From positions 124,001 to 188,000 of the forward strand of contig CAYLXK010000003.1 of the NCBI GenBank assembly GCA_964387685.1: a stretch of DNA of 64,000 bases, in the 5' to 3' direction. The stretch comes from Bryobacter sp964387685. Lineage in GTDB: Bacteria; Acidobacteriota; Terriglobia; Bryobacterales; Bryobacteraceae. The stretch's first letter is position 1. The number at the start of each line of letters is the position of its first letter. The translations under genes and the position numbers were made by a program. The notes under the pieces are model-generated. The model did not search any database and was not told the origin of the DNA. It saw only the letters and a list, made by a program, of their open reading frames with translations. Positions 50,161 through 58,134 of this stretch are shown piece by piece.

Positions 50161-52167
50161 CTAAGCGTACAGCCAATTGGGGTAGCGGTTGCGGATCGGC
50201 CCGGTCTTACGGCCGACGGCGTATATGCCGTCTCCCCGCAACTCAGACGGGAAGTGGTAGGCCTCCAAAAGATGGGACAGCGCATAGTGCTCGGGATGAG
50301 GTTGTTCCAGGAACTCGCCCGTCTCCAGCTTCACTACTTCGAACCCACTTTCCCAAAAGAGGTGATGGATTTCCCGGGCCGTGTACTCGCGATTGTGGCG
50401 GGCCTCGGCTTCCTCGCCGGCCTTGCGCGGCAAAATGTAAGCCGGAAAAAAGCTGGGATGATAGCCGTTCAAAATGGCGTTCAACGCGCGCATCGAGGAG
50501 ATGTTGGGAGTGGTAAGCAGAAGGACGCCGCCAGGCTTCAAAATGCGGTGGATCTCGCTCATCATGTGCATGGGGTCCGCGGTGAGATGCTCCAGGAGCT
50601 CGCAGCAGAGAACCGTATCGAAGGAATGATCGGGGTACGGGAATGGATCTTTTTCGGCGTCAAACAGGTCCACTTCACATATGAAACTCCGGCCGTCGCG
50701 GGACGTGATTTCATGCCGGTCCGTTTTTCCGGCCGGTCCAAAGTAGCAGCCCCGGACCGTTCCGTAGCCAAGTTCAAAACGAAGGGCGGGAGTAATTTGC
50801 ATGTACGCGCCCATCTCCAGCACCGCTTGATCGTCTCGGCCGGGTGGAGTTAACGCCAGAGTTTTGGTCAGGCGGGTGAGGTGGGTTCGGACATACTGCA
50901 GTCCGCCTTCATCGCGCGCCCAGACCTCAATCTCCTGGGGCTCTATAGAAGAGGCCGAGGCGGGAACCTCCAGAGGACTCGCTGTTTCAGGCCGGGAAAC
51001 GCTTCGGCCCAAGAGGCGATTGGCGAAATCGAGATAGCGCTCGGCCACCAGCTCCCAGGGGCATTCGCGTTCAACCCATTGCCGGGCTCGGCGGCCGAGG
51101 GCCGCGCCCAGTTTTGGGCGCGTGACGAGCGCATTCAGGTACTCGAATATGAGATCTTCTTCCGCGGCGCTGGGCGGCGGTGGAACCTTGAGCACGATCT
51201 CATCGGGGTATTCCCGAAAACTCCCAATATCGCTTACCAGCACGGGCTTGCCCAAGGACAAGGCCCGCAGCAGCGTGCCGGAACTTTCGCCCACGGTGGG
51301 ATAGCGCAAATTCAACACGACATCCACCGCCTCAAGGTAGCCGTGAAAATCTTCTTCGCGCTCGAGGTAGCCCACTACGCGGACACTCTCCTCCAGCCCA
51401 AGACCTCGGATGAGATTGTCGATGTCGAGGTCTGCATGCGGTTCCCCTACGAGAATCATCCGCGCTCCCGGCGTCAAGCGGAGCACGCGGCGGAAGGCGC
51501 GTAAGGACTCCGCAATTCTCTTGTACGGCTTCAAGAACCCGAAGACGCCAATCAACGGTGTCGAGTGGGAGAGGCCCAGGCGTTGCCTGACTTGGTCTCG
51601 CATCGGCGTGCGCAAAGGATTCCGATCGATCCAGGCTCCATGCCAGATTTTCTCCACTGGACCCGCATAACCGGCCTCGCGGACCTGCTGAGCGACGAAG
51701 TCGGAATGGACGATCACACCCATGGCACTCTCGAGCAGTTTCCGGAGCATCGGTACGCCCTCATAGTCGGGCCCTACCTCAAGCCTTCTCACTCTCTCGG
51801 CATATGCCCTGGCGATGGGGCCAGCGTCCAAGGCCACCCCTTCGACATAAGCGTCCCAATTGCCTCTCTTAATGGTTCGCTCTGCATGCAGATGGTGCAA
51901 ATTGCCTTCATGAAGAACCACCACGCCCGGCTCGGCCAGGGCCTGCTCGTAGATCTCCGCATGGTGGGCATTATTGCCCATCTGATAGAGCAACAGATCA
52001 AACGCCTCTCGCCGCTCCTTGACGTCAGAAAGCCTGACGCCAGGAAACTTGACGTTAGAAAAAACGTGGATGTCGGCGATGGCGCGCAACGGAGGAAGCA
52101 AAGCCGCCGAATAATCGGCAATCCCGCTGCGCACCGGCGGCAGCGGAGAAAAGAACCCAATCTTCAT
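50161..52167 (-). CDS. Fused GT4 glycosyltransferase and SAM methyltransferase
   Basis: 668 aa. Residues 1-400 are a GT4-type glycosyltransferase (MKIGFFSPLPPVRSGIADYS, GVFGFLKPYKRIAESLRAF, VGEPHADLDIDNLIRGLGLEE, VLNLRYPTVGESSGTLLRAL with its acidic donor site). From about 445 there is a class I methyltransferase (FDTVLCCELLEHLTADPMHMM, LKPGGVLLLTTPNISS) in which the usual glycine-rich motif I is atypical (VLEMGAYMQITPAL). The fusion suggests sugar addition and methyl capping of one glycan, a known way to control O-antigen length. Its stop lies 6 bp before the permease. Confidence 0.88.
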   Translation of the reverse strand: MKIGFFSPLPPVRSGIADYSAALLPPLRAIADIHVFSNVKFPGVRLSDVKERREAFDLLLYQMGNNAHHAEIYEQALAEPGVVVLHEGNLHHLHAERTIKRGNWDAYVEGVALDAGPIARAYAERVRRLEVGPDYEGVPMLRKLLESAMGVIVHSDFVAQQVREAGYAGPVEKIWHGAWIDRNPLRTPMRDQVRQRLGLSHSTPLIGVFGFLKPYKRIAESLRAFRRVLRLTPGARMILVGEPHADLDIDNLIRGLGLEESVRVVGYLEREEDFHGYLEAVDVVLNLRYPTVGESSGTLLRALSLGKPVLVSDIGSFREYPDEIVLKVPPPPSAAEEDLIFEYLNALVTRPKLGAALGRRARQWVERECPWELVAERYLDFANRLLGRSVSRPETASPLEVPASASSIEPQEIEVWARDEGGLQYVRTHLTRLTKTLALTPPGRDDQAVLEMGAYMQITPALRFELGYGTVRGCYFGPAGKTDRHEITSRDGRSFICEVDLFDAEKDPFPYPDHSFDTVLCCELLEHLTADPMHMMSEIHRILKPGGVLLLTTPNISSMRALNAILNGYHPSFFPAYILPRKAGEEAEARHNREYTAREIHHLFWESGFEVVKLETGEFLEQPHPEHYALSHLLEAYHFPSELRGDGIYAVGRKTGPIRNRYPNWLYA

Positions 52168-52842
52168 CTAGCGCAGCAATTCCATCGAGAACGCGCCCAG
52201 GGGCAGGGGCACACGAAACAAGAGCGGTGTTCTGGCAGCATCTTTGCCCAGAAAGAGCTCCAGGGAGTTCTTGGAGGCGGGCCCCTGAATGCTGACCAGA
52301 AATTTATCGGCGGGTTCTTGGCCGGACGCCGCCGCCACGTTGGCCACGCCTGCATATTTTAGTTCCACCCGATAAGCAGCGCCAAAATAGATCTCTTGGG
52401 GGGCTGGAATGCGTCCCGCCGCCAGCTCTTGGCGGAGGAAATAAATGAAGGTGAGGGCATCCTTGGGGCAATCGCCGATGGCTACGGTGCTTTTGCCGCC
52501 CTTGCCGGTGCGGCGCTCGAGAGTTCGATTCTCCTGGTCAAAGGTAGAGACTTCCGACGCCAGCCTGGCGCCATGCTTGAGATTCTTTTCCAGCTTTTCG
52601 GCGCAAAACGCCCCCGACGAAAGCGCGTTGACCACATCAACTACAGCGAATCCCGGCACCGAGGCCTCCAGGCGAAACTCGAAACGGCGACGGGCGGCAG
52701 AGTTCCCGTCCACGTTATCGGCCGTCAGTGAGGCCTCGCCTAAGGAAAGACCGCTGGCCCAGTTTACCGAGTAGCGAAGTGTCTCCGAGGCGCCCCAAAG
52801 AGCCGAAACCATGAAAAGTAGCGAATACAGCAGACGGCTCAT
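52168..52842 (-). CDS. Exported DUF3108 protein
   Basis: 224 aa with a signal peptide (MSRLLYSLLFMVSALWG). The mature part is beta-rich with DUF3108 features: RYSVNWASGLSLGEASL near the start, RFEFRLEASVPGFAVVDVVN, ALTFIYFLRQ and a late beta stretch (LELFLGKDAARTPLLFRVPL). The fold is related to outer-membrane lipoprotein carriers in other bacteria; function unknown. Overlaps the upstream glycosyltransferase by 4 bp and abuts the fused glycosyltransferase gene, so it belongs to the glycan operon. Confidence 0.8.
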   Translation of the reverse strand: MSRLLYSLLFMVSALWGASETLRYSVNWASGLSLGEASLTADNVDGNSAARRRFEFRLEASVPGFAVVDVVNALSSGAFCAEKLEKNLKHGARLASEVSTFDQENRTLERRTGKGGKSTVAIGDCPKDALTFIYFLRQELAAGRIPAPQEIYFGAAYRVELKYAGVANVAAASGQEPADKFLVSIQGPASKNSLELFLGKDAARTPLLFRVPLPLGAFSMELLR

Positions 52843-54011
52843 GATGCAGTACTACGCGCCGCGGCAGACTTGCGTTTCGACGCGCCGGCTTGGCCTTTGC
52901 GCCGCGGCCGCCCGGCAACCTCATAGTAGACGTCGAGGGTCTCTTGGGCTGCCTTTTCCCAGCTAAACCGCGCCGCGTTCTTTTGGCCCAGCCTCTCCAT
53001 GCGCTGGCGCAGTTCTGGATCGACCAGTAAATCCCTCATGGCCAGGTACATTTCCTGCCTGGAATTCGGATCAAAGAGCAAGGCGGCGGAGTCGGCCACT
53101 TCCGGCATCGCCGAGGTATTGGAACAAACCACCGCGGTGCCGCAAGCTTGGGCCTCCAGGATGGGGAGCCCAAAGCCCTCATAGAAACTCGGATATGCGC
53201 AAAGGTCCGCCGCATTGTACAGATGCAGGAGGTCTTCATCGTTCACAAAGCCAGTGAAATGGATACGCTCGTGCACGCCCGACTGCCGTGCCGCCTCGTA
53301 GACCTTTGGCGCAAACCAGGTCGGCTTACCGACAAACAGCAGGTGGTGCGGTAAGCGAGGGTTCTCCCGCAAAAGGTCCGTAAAGGCTTCAATGAGTCCA
53401 ATTTGATTTTTCCTCGGCTGCAAGTCGCCTACCGATAGAACATAGGGCCATTGCACTCCAAAACGCTGCGAAACCCATGTGAAAGCCGCCGTCTTGGCGA
53501 TGGGGCGAAAATCCGGAGAGACGCCGTTGTAAATCACGTGTATCGACTCGGGCAACACGTCGTAGGTGGCCAGAATCCGTTGCCGGGAGAATTCACTGAC
53601 AGTGATGATTCTTGCCGCTCGCTTGACCGTGTGGGCAACCGTGGTTTTCAGCTGCACCCGTCGTGCGCGCGTGAAATAGTTCGGGCAGTCTAGATAGCTC
53701 ACGTCGTGAACACTCACCACCAACGGGGCGCGGGAGTAAAGTGGCGCCGTGTATTGCACATGGAGCACGTCGGGTTTGTCCACGACACTTCGGCGGCTAA
53801 GATCGAATCCTAGCCGAACGAAAGGATTAACGGAGACGTGTTGCTTTTCGAAGCGGTTCGGCACCTCTGAGTCGGCATATTCCGAACACACGTACGCGAT
53901 GAATTGAGAGTCGCGGTCCAGCCGGGCGTAATTCTCCAGCAGGTTCCGGACGTAGACCTCATTCCCCGTTAAATGGCGCCCGATCGTATGCGCATCGATC
54001 GCGAACCGCAT
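52839..54011 (-). CDS. GT4-family glycosyltransferase
   Basis: 390 aa from the ATG at 54011. A GT-B glycosyltransferase: RFAIDAHTIGRHLTGNEVYV, then RIITVSEFSRQRILATYDV, GDLQPRKNQIGLIEAFTD and the nucleotide-sugar acidic motif SFYEGFGLPILEAQACGTAVV. The C-terminus ends in a basic Arg/Lys/Ala tail (RRKGQAGASKRKSAAARS). Such enzymes add sugars to lipid-linked glycans at the inner face of the membrane. A TATACT -10 lies 12 nt upstream and a GC hairpin precedes it. Confidence 0.9.
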   Translation of the reverse strand: MRFAIDAHTIGRHLTGNEVYVRNLLENYARLDRDSQFIAYVCSEYADSEVPNRFEKQHVSVNPFVRLGFDLSRRSVVDKPDVLHVQYTAPLYSRAPLVVSVHDVSYLDCPNYFTRARRVQLKTTVAHTVKRAARIITVSEFSRQRILATYDVLPESIHVIYNGVSPDFRPIAKTAAFTWVSQRFGVQWPYVLSVGDLQPRKNQIGLIEAFTDLLRENPRLPHHLLFVGKPTWFAPKVYEAARQSGVHERIHFTGFVNDEDLLHLYNAADLCAYPSFYEGFGLPILEAQACGTAVVCSNTSAMPEVADSAALLFDPNSRQEMYLAMRDLLVDPELRQRMERLGQKNAARFSWEKAAQETLDVYYEVAGRPRRKGQAGASKRKSAAARSTAS

Positions 54012-54050
54012 GCACGTTTTCACAGTATATGCCAATGCCTACCGTACACA

Positions 54051-54076
54051 GGAGGGGAGCGTAGAACGGCCCCTCC
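54051..54076 (-). terminator. GC hairpin between glycosyltransferase genes
   Basis: GGAGGGG (54051-54057) pairs with CCCCTCC (54070-54076), a 7-bp stem. It lies just after the stop of the upstream glycosyltransferase gene on the minus strand. There is no U-run, so it may be a pause, a partial terminator or an mRNA-stabilising hairpin. Confidence 0.4.
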
Positions 54077-54078
54077 CG

Positions 54079-55260
54079 TTACAAATTCAGTTCAGACAAC
54101 ACTTTATGGGCGCTCGGCCATGTGTATCGAGACTCGAGTAATGCGCGGGCCGAGAGTACCAGGCGGGAACGTCTCCTCTCATCATCCAACAAATCCAGTA
54201 CGCTCTGGGCGAATTCCGAAGCCTGTTCCGCAATTTCCAGGTGGGTACCGGCTTTACAGTCGAGCCCTGCCGCCCCGAGGGGCGTGGACACCACAGCCGA
54301 ACCGGCGGCCCAAGCCTCCAGAATTTTCAGCCTGGTTCCCGATCCGGTAAACAGTGGAACAACAGCAACCTTCGATTTCGCTATTTCTTCGAGTGCATCC
54401 ACGACCGGCCCTACGAATTCCACTCGTTCCGGATTAGGGAATAGTCTTTGCGCCAATTCCGCCTCCTTACCGATCAAGCGTAAACGAAGACGAGAGTCGC
54501 CTAAATTCAAGATTGGCCAGACCTGCGTTGCAAACCATGCCAGACCTTCGAGGTTGGGCGTGTAAGCGAAATTCGCGCTAAAGGCCAGGCTTCGTTCCGG
54601 TAGCGTCTGTGGCCAGGCGTCAAGGGGGATCGCGTTGGGCACGACCCACGCCTTCACAACGCCTCTAAGGCGTGTCGCATTGTCGGCCGAAGGGACGAGA
54701 ACCAAGTCGAATTGGGGAAGGAGTTGTGCTTCGAGTTTGGCGGATACTTCCCGGAAGCGCTGCCAGATCCAGCGTTGACTGAGTCCTGCACGGTATGCGG
54801 CCGTCTCAAAATACTCGCTTTCTACATTGTGGAGATCCAAAACAAGCCTAGAAGCGGTTTGCCGAAGAAGTGGCGCGTAAGGCGCCACCCAGAAGTGCTC
54901 GCACCAGGCCAGGTCGTAGCGATAGCTCCTGACGAAGTCGCCAAGCGCCTGTTCATGGCCCGCGAAGCGGTCAACCAAAGGCGACACGCCTTTTGCCGCC
55001 CGTACCATGTTTCGGAAAAGTTTCGCCTGAAGCGCTTTGGAGTGGCGCGGTAAAGCAATGGCGCAGTGCCTCGCAAAGAGGCCAGCCGGATAACGAGAGG
55101 CTGGATTCTCCTCTCCGGATACATGAAAGCTGAGTGCGTCCAGGGTAAAGCGATGGCGCAAGAACTCGAGCATGCAGGCGCTTCGAAGGGGTCCGCCCCC
55201 ATGGATCGGGTAGGCCGGTTCTGGGAGGATCACTAGTGCACGCCGTTTAGCCGAGGGCAC
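54079..55260 (-). CDS. GT4-like glycosyltransferase
   Basis: 393 aa. The start MPSAKRRALVILPEPAYPIHGGGPLRSACMLEFL matches the N-domain of GT4 enzymes that bind acceptor glycans (quoted as PSAKRRALVILPEPAYPIHG). A second half has the donor-binding fold with AFSANFAYTPNLEGLAWFA, RVEFVGPVVDALEEIAKSKV, VPLFTGSGTRLKILEAWAAGSAVV (the E-x7-E-like region). It overlaps the next glycosyltransferase by 14 bp. Confidence 0.86.
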   Translation of the reverse strand: MPSAKRRALVILPEPAYPIHGGGPLRSACMLEFLRHRFTLDALSFHVSGEENPASRYPAGLFARHCAIALPRHSKALQAKLFRNMVRAAKGVSPLVDRFAGHEQALGDFVRSYRYDLAWCEHFWVAPYAPLLRQTASRLVLDLHNVESEYFETAAYRAGLSQRWIWQRFREVSAKLEAQLLPQFDLVLVPSADNATRLRGVVKAWVVPNAIPLDAWPQTLPERSLAFSANFAYTPNLEGLAWFATQVWPILNLGDSRLRLRLIGKEAELAQRLFPNPERVEFVGPVVDALEEIAKSKVAVVPLFTGSGTRLKILEAWAAGSAVVSTPLGAAGLDCKAGTHLEIAEQASEFAQSVLDLLDDERRRSRLVLSARALLESRYTWPSAHKVLSELNL

Positions 55261-56248
55261 TTTGATAAAGCTCCTTCATGCGCAGGGCGGTCGATTTCCA
55301 GGAAAAGCGCTGCGCTTGCGCAAGGCCCGCCGCCCGACGTTCCGGAGCGGATAACGCGGCCTCGATGCAAGCCGCCCACTGGCCCGTCTGCGCGTAGATT
55401 GCCGCCTCGCCGCCGGTCTCCCGTAAGACGGGAAGATCGGTGCAGACCACGGGGGAGCCGCACTGCAGCGCTTCGAGAACCGGCAACCCGAAGCCCTCAT
55501 AGCGGGACGGATAGACCGTGCAGAGGGCCCCAGAGTAAAAGGCTGCCAGTTGATCCTCCGGCACGAAGCCAAGGATCTTGACCCGTTCCCCCTGATCAAG
55601 AAGATACCCGGTCCGGGCTTTCCCGGCGAGCAGCAAGTCAAAATCATGCCCGCGCGCCCACAACTCGCGGACCGCTTCCACCAATACACCGAGGCATTTC
55701 CTTTCTTCGAGAGCGCCTACGTAGAGGACATAGGGTCGGATCCAAGCTCGTTCCGCGGTGGGGCGCAGGTGGTCTGCAGCCGCTAGCGGGACGGCGTGAA
55801 TCCTGGACGGGGGCCAGCCGAAGTAATGGATCGCCTCCTGGCGGATTGCGTCCGACGGCGTGTGGACCACGGTGGGGATTCGCGTCCGCAGCAACCAGCC
55901 GCAGCGCTGGCGAACACGGGCGTTATCCGGCGAGGGCTCGCGCCAGGGAGAAAGGTCGTGCAACGTCAGGACGCTGGGGCAGGACGGCCAATACGGCACC
56001 GCGAAGTTGGTCCCATGAAAGAGCGTAGCCCGGCGGCGCTGGAGTTCCCGCCGCAGGCCCACCAGCCACCAGCGTTTGTTCAGACCCCGGGGCTTCGGTT
56101 CGCGTTGGTCGCTTAGGCAGATAAATTCGGCGTCCGGCCAGACTTGCGGGAGCGCACGAATTAGTTCTGTTGTGAAGCGGGAGATGCCCCCGGAAGGTAT
56201 TTCCATCGGCCCTCCGTCGAGCGCGATCAAGGACCGGGCCTCAGGCAT
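55247..56248 (-). CDS. GT4-family glycosyltransferase
   Basis: 333 aa from the ATG at 56248. A GT-B enzyme: LIALDGGPMEIPSGGISRFT, VLTLHDLSPWREPSPD, PYVLYVGALEERKCLGVLV and YPSRYEGFGLPVLEALQCGS with the donor-site Glu pair. Its start overlaps the MFS transporter stop by 8 bp and its stop overlaps the next gene by 14 bp. Confidence 0.9.
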   Translation of the reverse strand: MPEARSLIALDGGPMEIPSGGISRFTTELIRALPQVWPDAEFICLSDQREPKPRGLNKRWWLVGLRRELQRRRATLFHGTNFAVPYWPSCPSVLTLHDLSPWREPSPDNARVRQRCGWLLRTRIPTVVHTPSDAIRQEAIHYFGWPPSRIHAVPLAAADHLRPTAERAWIRPYVLYVGALEERKCLGVLVEAVRELWARGHDFDLLLAGKARTGYLLDQGERVKILGFVPEDQLAAFYSGALCTVYPSRYEGFGLPVLEALQCGSPVVCTDLPVLRETGGEAAIYAQTGQWAACIEAALSAPERRAAGLAQAQRFSWKSTALRMKELYQSALG

Positions 56249-57557
56249 TGCCCGATTCGCGCATTCCCCGCTCGACATTGACCGGGATCAAAACGGCTAA
56301 CCCCGCAATGAAGAAAATGACCAGCGAAAAAATAGCGAGACGGTAATCGCCAGTCCACTCCATCGCCAGTCCAAACACGAGCGGGCTGATCCAGGAAGTT
56401 CCCTTATCCGAGATCTCGTAAATCGAAAAGTACTCCGCCTCGCGACCAACTGGGATCAGTTGGGAGAACAGGGACCGGCTTAAGGCTTGGCTTCCCCCCA
56501 GAACGATCCCAATGATGAACGCGAGGATAAAGAACTCGCGCTCGCTATCCACCGCCAGCCAAATGTAAATCAGCGTGCCAGTCCAGACCAGGAGGCTGAT
56601 GATAACGCTGGCTTTTGCGCCGATTCGCTTGGCCAGCAGGTTAAACCCGATTGCCCCCAGAAACGCGACGAACTGCACCATCAGGATGGCGAGAGTAAGC
56701 GAGGACATGGACATTTTCAGGCTGTCGCTCCCAAATTGGCTGGAAAGTGAGATCACGGTCTGGATACCGTCGTTGTAAAGCAGGAATGCGACCAGAAACA
56801 ACAACGCCTGCGGATAGCTACGGATTTCTCGCAGCAGCTTCCCGATTTGGCGTATGCCCACGCTGAGGTAGTTTTCACCGTTCGGTAGGGCATGGGTGGT
56901 CTGGTTGTTTCTTAGCCCAATATAAGCGGGCACCGTAAAGAGGCCCCACCAGAGGCCCGCCGACAGTAAACTGATGCGGACCGCCAGGCCATCGCCGATG
57001 CCTAGCTTTGCGGCATTGGAGTATAAATACAGGTTCATACATAGCAGCAGTCCTCCTCCGAGGTAGCCTAGGCCCCAGCCTCGTGACGACACAGCATCGC
57101 GATCCTCCGGCAAGGCGATCTCTGGCAAGAACGAGTTGTAGATCACAATGGAGGCGCCAAAGCAGAGATTCGCGAGCAGAAAAAGGGCGCCGCCGAGCCA
57201 GTAGTTTGCGCCCTCAACGAAAAAGAATCCGAGAGTCGCAAGGGAGCCAACACCCGCGAGCAATCCCAGCATCTCCCGCTTGCGCTTGCCGTAGTCGGCA
57301 ATGGCGCCCACCAGGGGCAGGCAGAGAACCTGCGTTAGGACCGAAAGACTTACTAGATAGCTCCAAAGAGAGCGGGGGTCAATCGAGAGCCCAAAGGGAT
57401 GAATCCGCCCATCGGAGTCCGCCGCGGCTCGGGCAATCGAGGTGAGGTAGGGACCCAAAAACAGAGTCACCACTGTCGTTGTAAACGCGGAGTTTCCCCA
57501 GTCATAGAAGTACCAGGCTCTTTGCTGCCGGGAGCGCTCGGGCGCAGATAAATTCAC
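56241..57557 (-). CDS. MFS transporter (UMF1/Atg22-like)
   Basis: 438 aa from a GTG start. Twelve or so membrane segments with the UMF1 hallmark near the N-terminus (AWYFYDWGNSAFTTTVVTLFL) and GSQALSRSLFSQLIPVGREAEYFSIYEISDKGTSW. Related proteins export amino acids or other solutes. It is the first gene of the co-directional run that continues into the glycosyltransferases, so a role in the same pathway is possible but not shown. Confidence 0.86.
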   Translation of the reverse strand: MNLSAPERSRQQRAWYFYDWGNSAFTTTVVTLFLGPYLTSIARAAADSDGRIHPFGLSIDPRSLWSYLVSLSVLTQVLCLPLVGAIADYGKRKREMLGLLAGVGSLATLGFFFVEGANYWLGGALFLLANLCFGASIVIYNSFLPEIALPEDRDAVSSRGWGLGYLGGGLLLCMNLYLYSNAAKLGIGDGLAVRISLLSAGLWWGLFTVPAYIGLRNNQTTHALPNGENYLSVGIRQIGKLLREIRSYPQALLFLVAFLLYNDGIQTVISLSSQFGSDSLKMSMSSLTLAILMVQFVAFLGAIGFNLLAKRIGAKASVIISLLVWTGTLIYIWLAVDSEREFFILAFIIGIVLGGSQALSRSLFSQLIPVGREAEYFSIYEISDKGTSWISPLVFGLAMEWTGDYRLAIFSLVIFFIAGLAVLIPVNVERGMRESGNA

Positions 57558-57598
57558 AATCCTATTACCTTAGCGGTTCTGTTGGCATCATAGACTGC

Positions 57599-58126
57599 AT
57601 GAGACTCTTTTCCACACTCATGCTCGGAGGATTTTTGACGATGACCGCCCTGGGAGCCGATTCCGCCTACGACTATACGATGAACGCCATCGACGGCAAG
57701 CCCGCGCCGCTGAAGTCCTATCAGGGCAAAGTGGTGTTGTTTGTTAACGTGGCCAGCCGCTGCGGCTACACGCCGCAATACAAAGGGCTGGAAGCGCTCC
57801 ATCGTAAGTTCAGCGCCAAGGGTTTCACCGTGATTGGAGTACCGGCCAACAATTTTGGCTCACAAGAACCCGGCACCAATGAAGAGATCGCCTCTTTCTG
57901 CAAGCGTACCTACGACGTGACCTTCCCCGTGATGTCCAAGGTGGACGTGAAGGGCGAGAATATCACCCCGCTCTATAGCTATCTCACCAAGACGGGTGGC
58001 GATGTGAAGTGGAATTTCACAAAGTTCTTGGTCGGCAAGGATGGTAAGGTGCTGGAGCGTTTCGAACCGGGTATCGACCCCGAAGATCCGAAGGTAGCGG
58101 CCGCAATCGAAAAAGCATTGCGCTAG
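57599..58126 (+). CDS. Exported glutathione peroxidase (Cys form)
   Basis: 175 aa with a signal peptide (MRLFSTLMLGGFLTMTALGA). It reduces peroxides with thiol donors. The catalytic site VNVASRCGYTPQY has Cys55 where animal enzymes have Sec, followed by VIGVPANNFGSQEPGTNEEIASFC and WNFTKFLVGKDGKV (catalytic Trp and Asn). In a host that encodes tRNA-Sec, the Cys form is worth noting. It is convergent with the penicillin acylase gene. Confidence 0.92.
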   Translation: MRLFSTLMLGGFLTMTALGADSAYDYTMNAIDGKPAPLKSYQGKVVLFVNVASRCGYTPQYKGLEALHRKFSAKGFTVIGVPANNFGSQEPGTNEEIASFCKRTYDVTFPVMSKVDVKGENITPLYSYLTKTGGDVKWNFTKFLVGKDGKVLERFEPGIDPEDPKVAAAIEKALR

Positions 58127-58134
58127 GTGTGCGG

